Both the position numbers and the translations under genes were made by a program. This document shows positions 62,045 through 64,000 of a DNA stretch of 64,000 nucleotides, one piece after another (position 1 is the stretch's first letter; the number at the start of each line of letters is the position of its first letter). The notes below the pieces were generated by a model. It saw nothing but the letters and a program-made list of their open reading frames with translations. It ran no database searches and had not been told where the DNA came from. This DNA is from Mycolicibacterium iranicum (GTDB lineage: Bacteria; Actinomycetota; Actinomycetes; Mycobacteriales; Mycobacteriaceae). Location: assembly GCF_014190915.1 (NCBI RefSeq), contig NZ_JACHVU010000005.1, forward strand, positions 1 to 64,000, given 5' to 3'.

Positions 62045-63799
62045 TCAGTACTTCCGTTCCATCGGTTCGTACCGCGTCTGGACCACGGGCTTGTAGTCCA
62101 ACCGGATGTCACTCAGAAGGTCCGAGCCTTCCTTGTACGCCATGGTGTGGCGCATGTAATTGGTGTCGTCGCGGTTGGGGTAGTCCTCGCGGGCGTGTCC
62201 GCCGCGGGACTCCTTGCGGTTGAGCGCACCGACCACGGTGACCTCGGCGAGCTCGAGCAGGAAGCCGAGCTCGATGGCCTCGAGCAGGTCGCTGTTATAG
62301 CGCTTGCCCTTGTCCTGCACCGTGATTCGCGAGTAACGCTCCTTGAGTGCGTGGATGTCGGTCAGCGCCTGCTTGAGGGTCTCCTCGGTGCGGAACACCG
62401 CGGCGTTGTTGTCCATCGACTGCTGCAGCGCACCGCGGATGTCGGCGACGCGCTCGTTGCCGTGCTCGGACAGGATGTCGCCGACCCAGCCGACCACCAT
62501 CTCGGCAGGGCTTTCAGGCAGGTCCACGAAGTCATGTCCCAGTGCGTAGTTCGCAGCCGCGATGCCGGCGCGACGGCCGAAGACGTTGATGTCGAGCAGC
62601 GAGTTGGTGCCCAGGCGGTTGGCGCCGTGCACCGACACGCACGCGCACTCGCCGGCGGCGTACAGACCCGGGATGACGGTGGTGTTGTCCGAGAGCACCT
62701 GCCCGTTGACGGTCGTCGGGATGCCGCCCATGACGTAGTGGCACGTCGGGTAGACGGGCACGAGCTCCTTGACCGGGTCCACGCCGAGGTAGGTGCGGGC
62801 GAACTCGGTGATGTCGGGGAGCTTGGCCTCCAGCACGTCCTCGCCGAGATGGCGCACGTCGATGTAGACGTAGTCCTTGTTGGGTCCGGCGCCGCGACCT
62901 TCGAGCACTTCGAGCACCATCGAGCGCGCAACGATGTCGCGGGGCGCCAGGTCGACGATCGTCGGCGCGTAGCGCTCCATGAACCGCTCGCCCTCTCCGT
63001 TGAGCAGTCGCCCGCCCTCGCCGCGCACGGCCTCGGAGATCAGGATGCCCAGGCCGGCCAGACCTGTCGGGTGGAACTGGTGGAACTCCATGTCCTCCAG
63101 GGGAAGTCCCTTGCGGAAGATGATGCCCAGGCCGTCACCGGTCAGCGTGTGTGCGTTCGACGTGGTCTTGTACATGCGGCCCGAGCCGCCGGTGGCGAAG
63201 ACGATCGCCTTGGCGTGGAACACGTGGATGTCACCGGTGGCGAGCTCGTAGGCGATCACGCCGGTGGCGACCGGACCCGACGGGGTGTCGGTCAAAGCGA
63301 TGTCGAGCGCGTAGTACTCGTTGAAGAACTCGACGTCGTGCTTGACGCAGTTCTGGTACAGCGTCTGCAGGATCATGTGACCGGTGCGGTCGGCGGCGTA
63401 GCACGCGCGGCGCACGGGGGCTTTGCCGTGGTCGCGGGTGTGCCCGCCGAAGCGGCGCTGGTCGATGCGGCCTTCGGGGGTGCGGTTGAACGGCATCCCC
63501 ATCTTCTCCAGGTCCAGCACCGCGTCGATGGCCTCTTTGGCCATGATCTCGACGGCGTCCTGGTCGGCGAGGTAGTCGCCGCCCTTGACGGTGTCGAAGG
63601 TGTGCCATTCCCAGTTGTCTTCCTCGACGTTGGCCAGCGCGGCGCACATGCCGCCCTGCGCCGCACCGGTGTGCGAGCGTGTCGGGTAGAGCTTGGTCAG
63701 CACCGCGGTGCGGACGCGGGGCCCGGACTCGACGGCCGCCCGCATGCCGGCGCCACCGGCGCCGACGATGACGACGTCGTAGCGGTGTTCAACAATCAT
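62045..63799 (-). CDS. sdhA: Succinate dehydrogenase flavoprotein subunit
   Basis: A 584-residue flavoprotein. FAD site VVIVGAGGAGMRAAVE, covalent-FAD His in SHTGAAQGGM, and the active-site region RFGGHTRDHGKAPVRRACYA and HQFHPTGL. It oxidises succinate to fumarate in the TCA cycle at the inner membrane face. It corresponds to Rv3318. Transcribed sdhD-sdhA-sdhB with short gaps. Confidence 0.97.
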   Translation of the reverse strand: MIVEHRYDVVIVGAGGAGMRAAVESGPRVRTAVLTKLYPTRSHTGAAQGGMCAALANVEEDNWEWHTFDTVKGGDYLADQDAVEIMAKEAIDAVLDLEKMGMPFNRTPEGRIDQRRFGGHTRDHGKAPVRRACYAADRTGHMILQTLYQNCVKHDVEFFNEYYALDIALTDTPSGPVATGVIAYELATGDIHVFHAKAIVFATGGSGRMYKTTSNAHTLTGDGLGIIFRKGLPLEDMEFHQFHPTGLAGLGILISEAVRGEGGRLLNGEGERFMERYAPTIVDLAPRDIVARSMVLEVLEGRGAGPNKDYVYIDVRHLGEDVLEAKLPDITEFARTYLGVDPVKELVPVYPTCHYVMGGIPTTVNGQVLSDNTTVIPGLYAAGECACVSVHGANRLGTNSLLDINVFGRRAGIAAANYALGHDFVDLPESPAEMVVGWVGDILSEHGNERVADIRGALQQSMDNNAAVFRTEETLKQALTDIHALKERYSRITVQDKGKRYNSDLLEAIELGFLLELAEVTVVGALNRKESRGGHAREDYPNRDDTNYMRHTMAYKEGSDLLSDIRLDYKPVVQTRYEPMERKY

Positions 63800-63812
63800 T
63801 GGGCTCTCCGTT

Positions 63813-64000
63813 TCAGGAAATCGACGCGTCGAACGTCAGCAGCACATAGGTCCCGAGTACCAGCGTGAACGCCATGGACAGCGCCAGCAGCGTGTTCAGC
63901 CAGAACTTCGTCGAGTCCTTGCGGGTGTAGTCGGCGATGATCGTGCGCATCCCGTTGCCGCCGTGCAGCTGGGCCAGCCACAACAGCAGCAGGTCCCAGG
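63813..64000 (-). CDS. sdhD: Succinate dehydrogenase membrane anchor, C-terminal part
   Basis: The last 61 residues are visible; the gene continues past the right edge. LLLWLAQLHGGNGMRTIIAD contains the conserved anchor-helix segment (quinone and heme neighbourhood), followed by a final TM ending VLLTFDASIS. It lies 13 bases upstream of sdhA in the same operon. Confidence 0.92.
   Translation of the reverse strand, partial: WDLLLLWLAQLHGGNGMRTIIADYTRKDSTKFWLNTLLALSMAFTLVLGTYVLLTFDASIS

Overview
The window looks like chromosomal DNA of a rapidly growing mycobacterium (Mycolicibacterium type). The evidence is the high G+C, GTG/TTG starts, many leaderless promoters, and gene content and order that follow the M. 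tuberculosis stretch from dnaE2 to sdhCDAB (about Rv3370c to Rv3317). Shared blocks are dnaE2, nitroreductase, trmL, the mfp conservon, the Rv3359-type flavoprotein, folD-DUF3017, methyltransferase-metX-metZ, trpS, yihY, dacB1, aminotransferase, sigJ and sdhBAD. I inferred this synteny from memory of gene families, not from an alignment. No tRNA, rRNA, insertion sequence, prophage or CRISPR array was seen.

Layout. 1-1340: end of a steroid-catabolism meta-cleavage operon (hsaG, hsaF). 1341-4054: repeat-bearing intergenic DNA, an MHS-type transporter and the hydratase htdY. 4170-9873: a degenerate GGDEF membrane protein, SOS-controlled dnaE2, a nitroreductase and trmL. 9914-14810: a 50-codon ORF, then the five-gene conservon (sensor kinase, roadblock, DUF742, GTPase MfpB, gyrase-binding pentapeptide protein MfpA). 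14934-21666: flavohemoglobin, TetR, an FHA-FHA-ABC exporter of Rv1747 type, an NTF2-like protein with a divergent TetR, and an OYE flavoprotein. 21693-27906: folD-DUF3017, a ZIP carrier, and a methionine block behind a SAM-IV riboswitch. 27977-34633: xthA, a MarR-controlled DinB-like gene, trpS, yihY, dacB1 and a phosphoesterase. 34750-40009: a small ORF, two paralogous secreted proteins, two acyl-CoA ligases and a LuxR regulator. 40157-50940: small-molecule hydrolases, TetR-controlled oxidoreductases, an Lrp-aminotransferase-aldehyde dehydrogenase-permease set that fits polyamine/GABA use, a universal stress protein and sigJ. 50998-57594: a second OYE, an epimerase, and an unusual mceB-mceE-SDR-TetR group. 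57664-64000: AI-2E-type permease, CGNR regulator, two alpha/beta hydrolases and the succinate dehydrogenase operon, which runs off the right edge.

The most unusual signals are: a 70-bp GC-rich repeat present three times, each time exactly between two converging genes; an mce locus reduced to one B-type and one E-type protein; a well-formed 50-codon ORF ahead of trmL and a 21-codon ORF overlapping the conservon start; a folD 3' end lengthened by a tandem duplication; paired secreted paralogues around acyl-CoA ligases; and two OYE paralogues sharing a four-cysteine tail.
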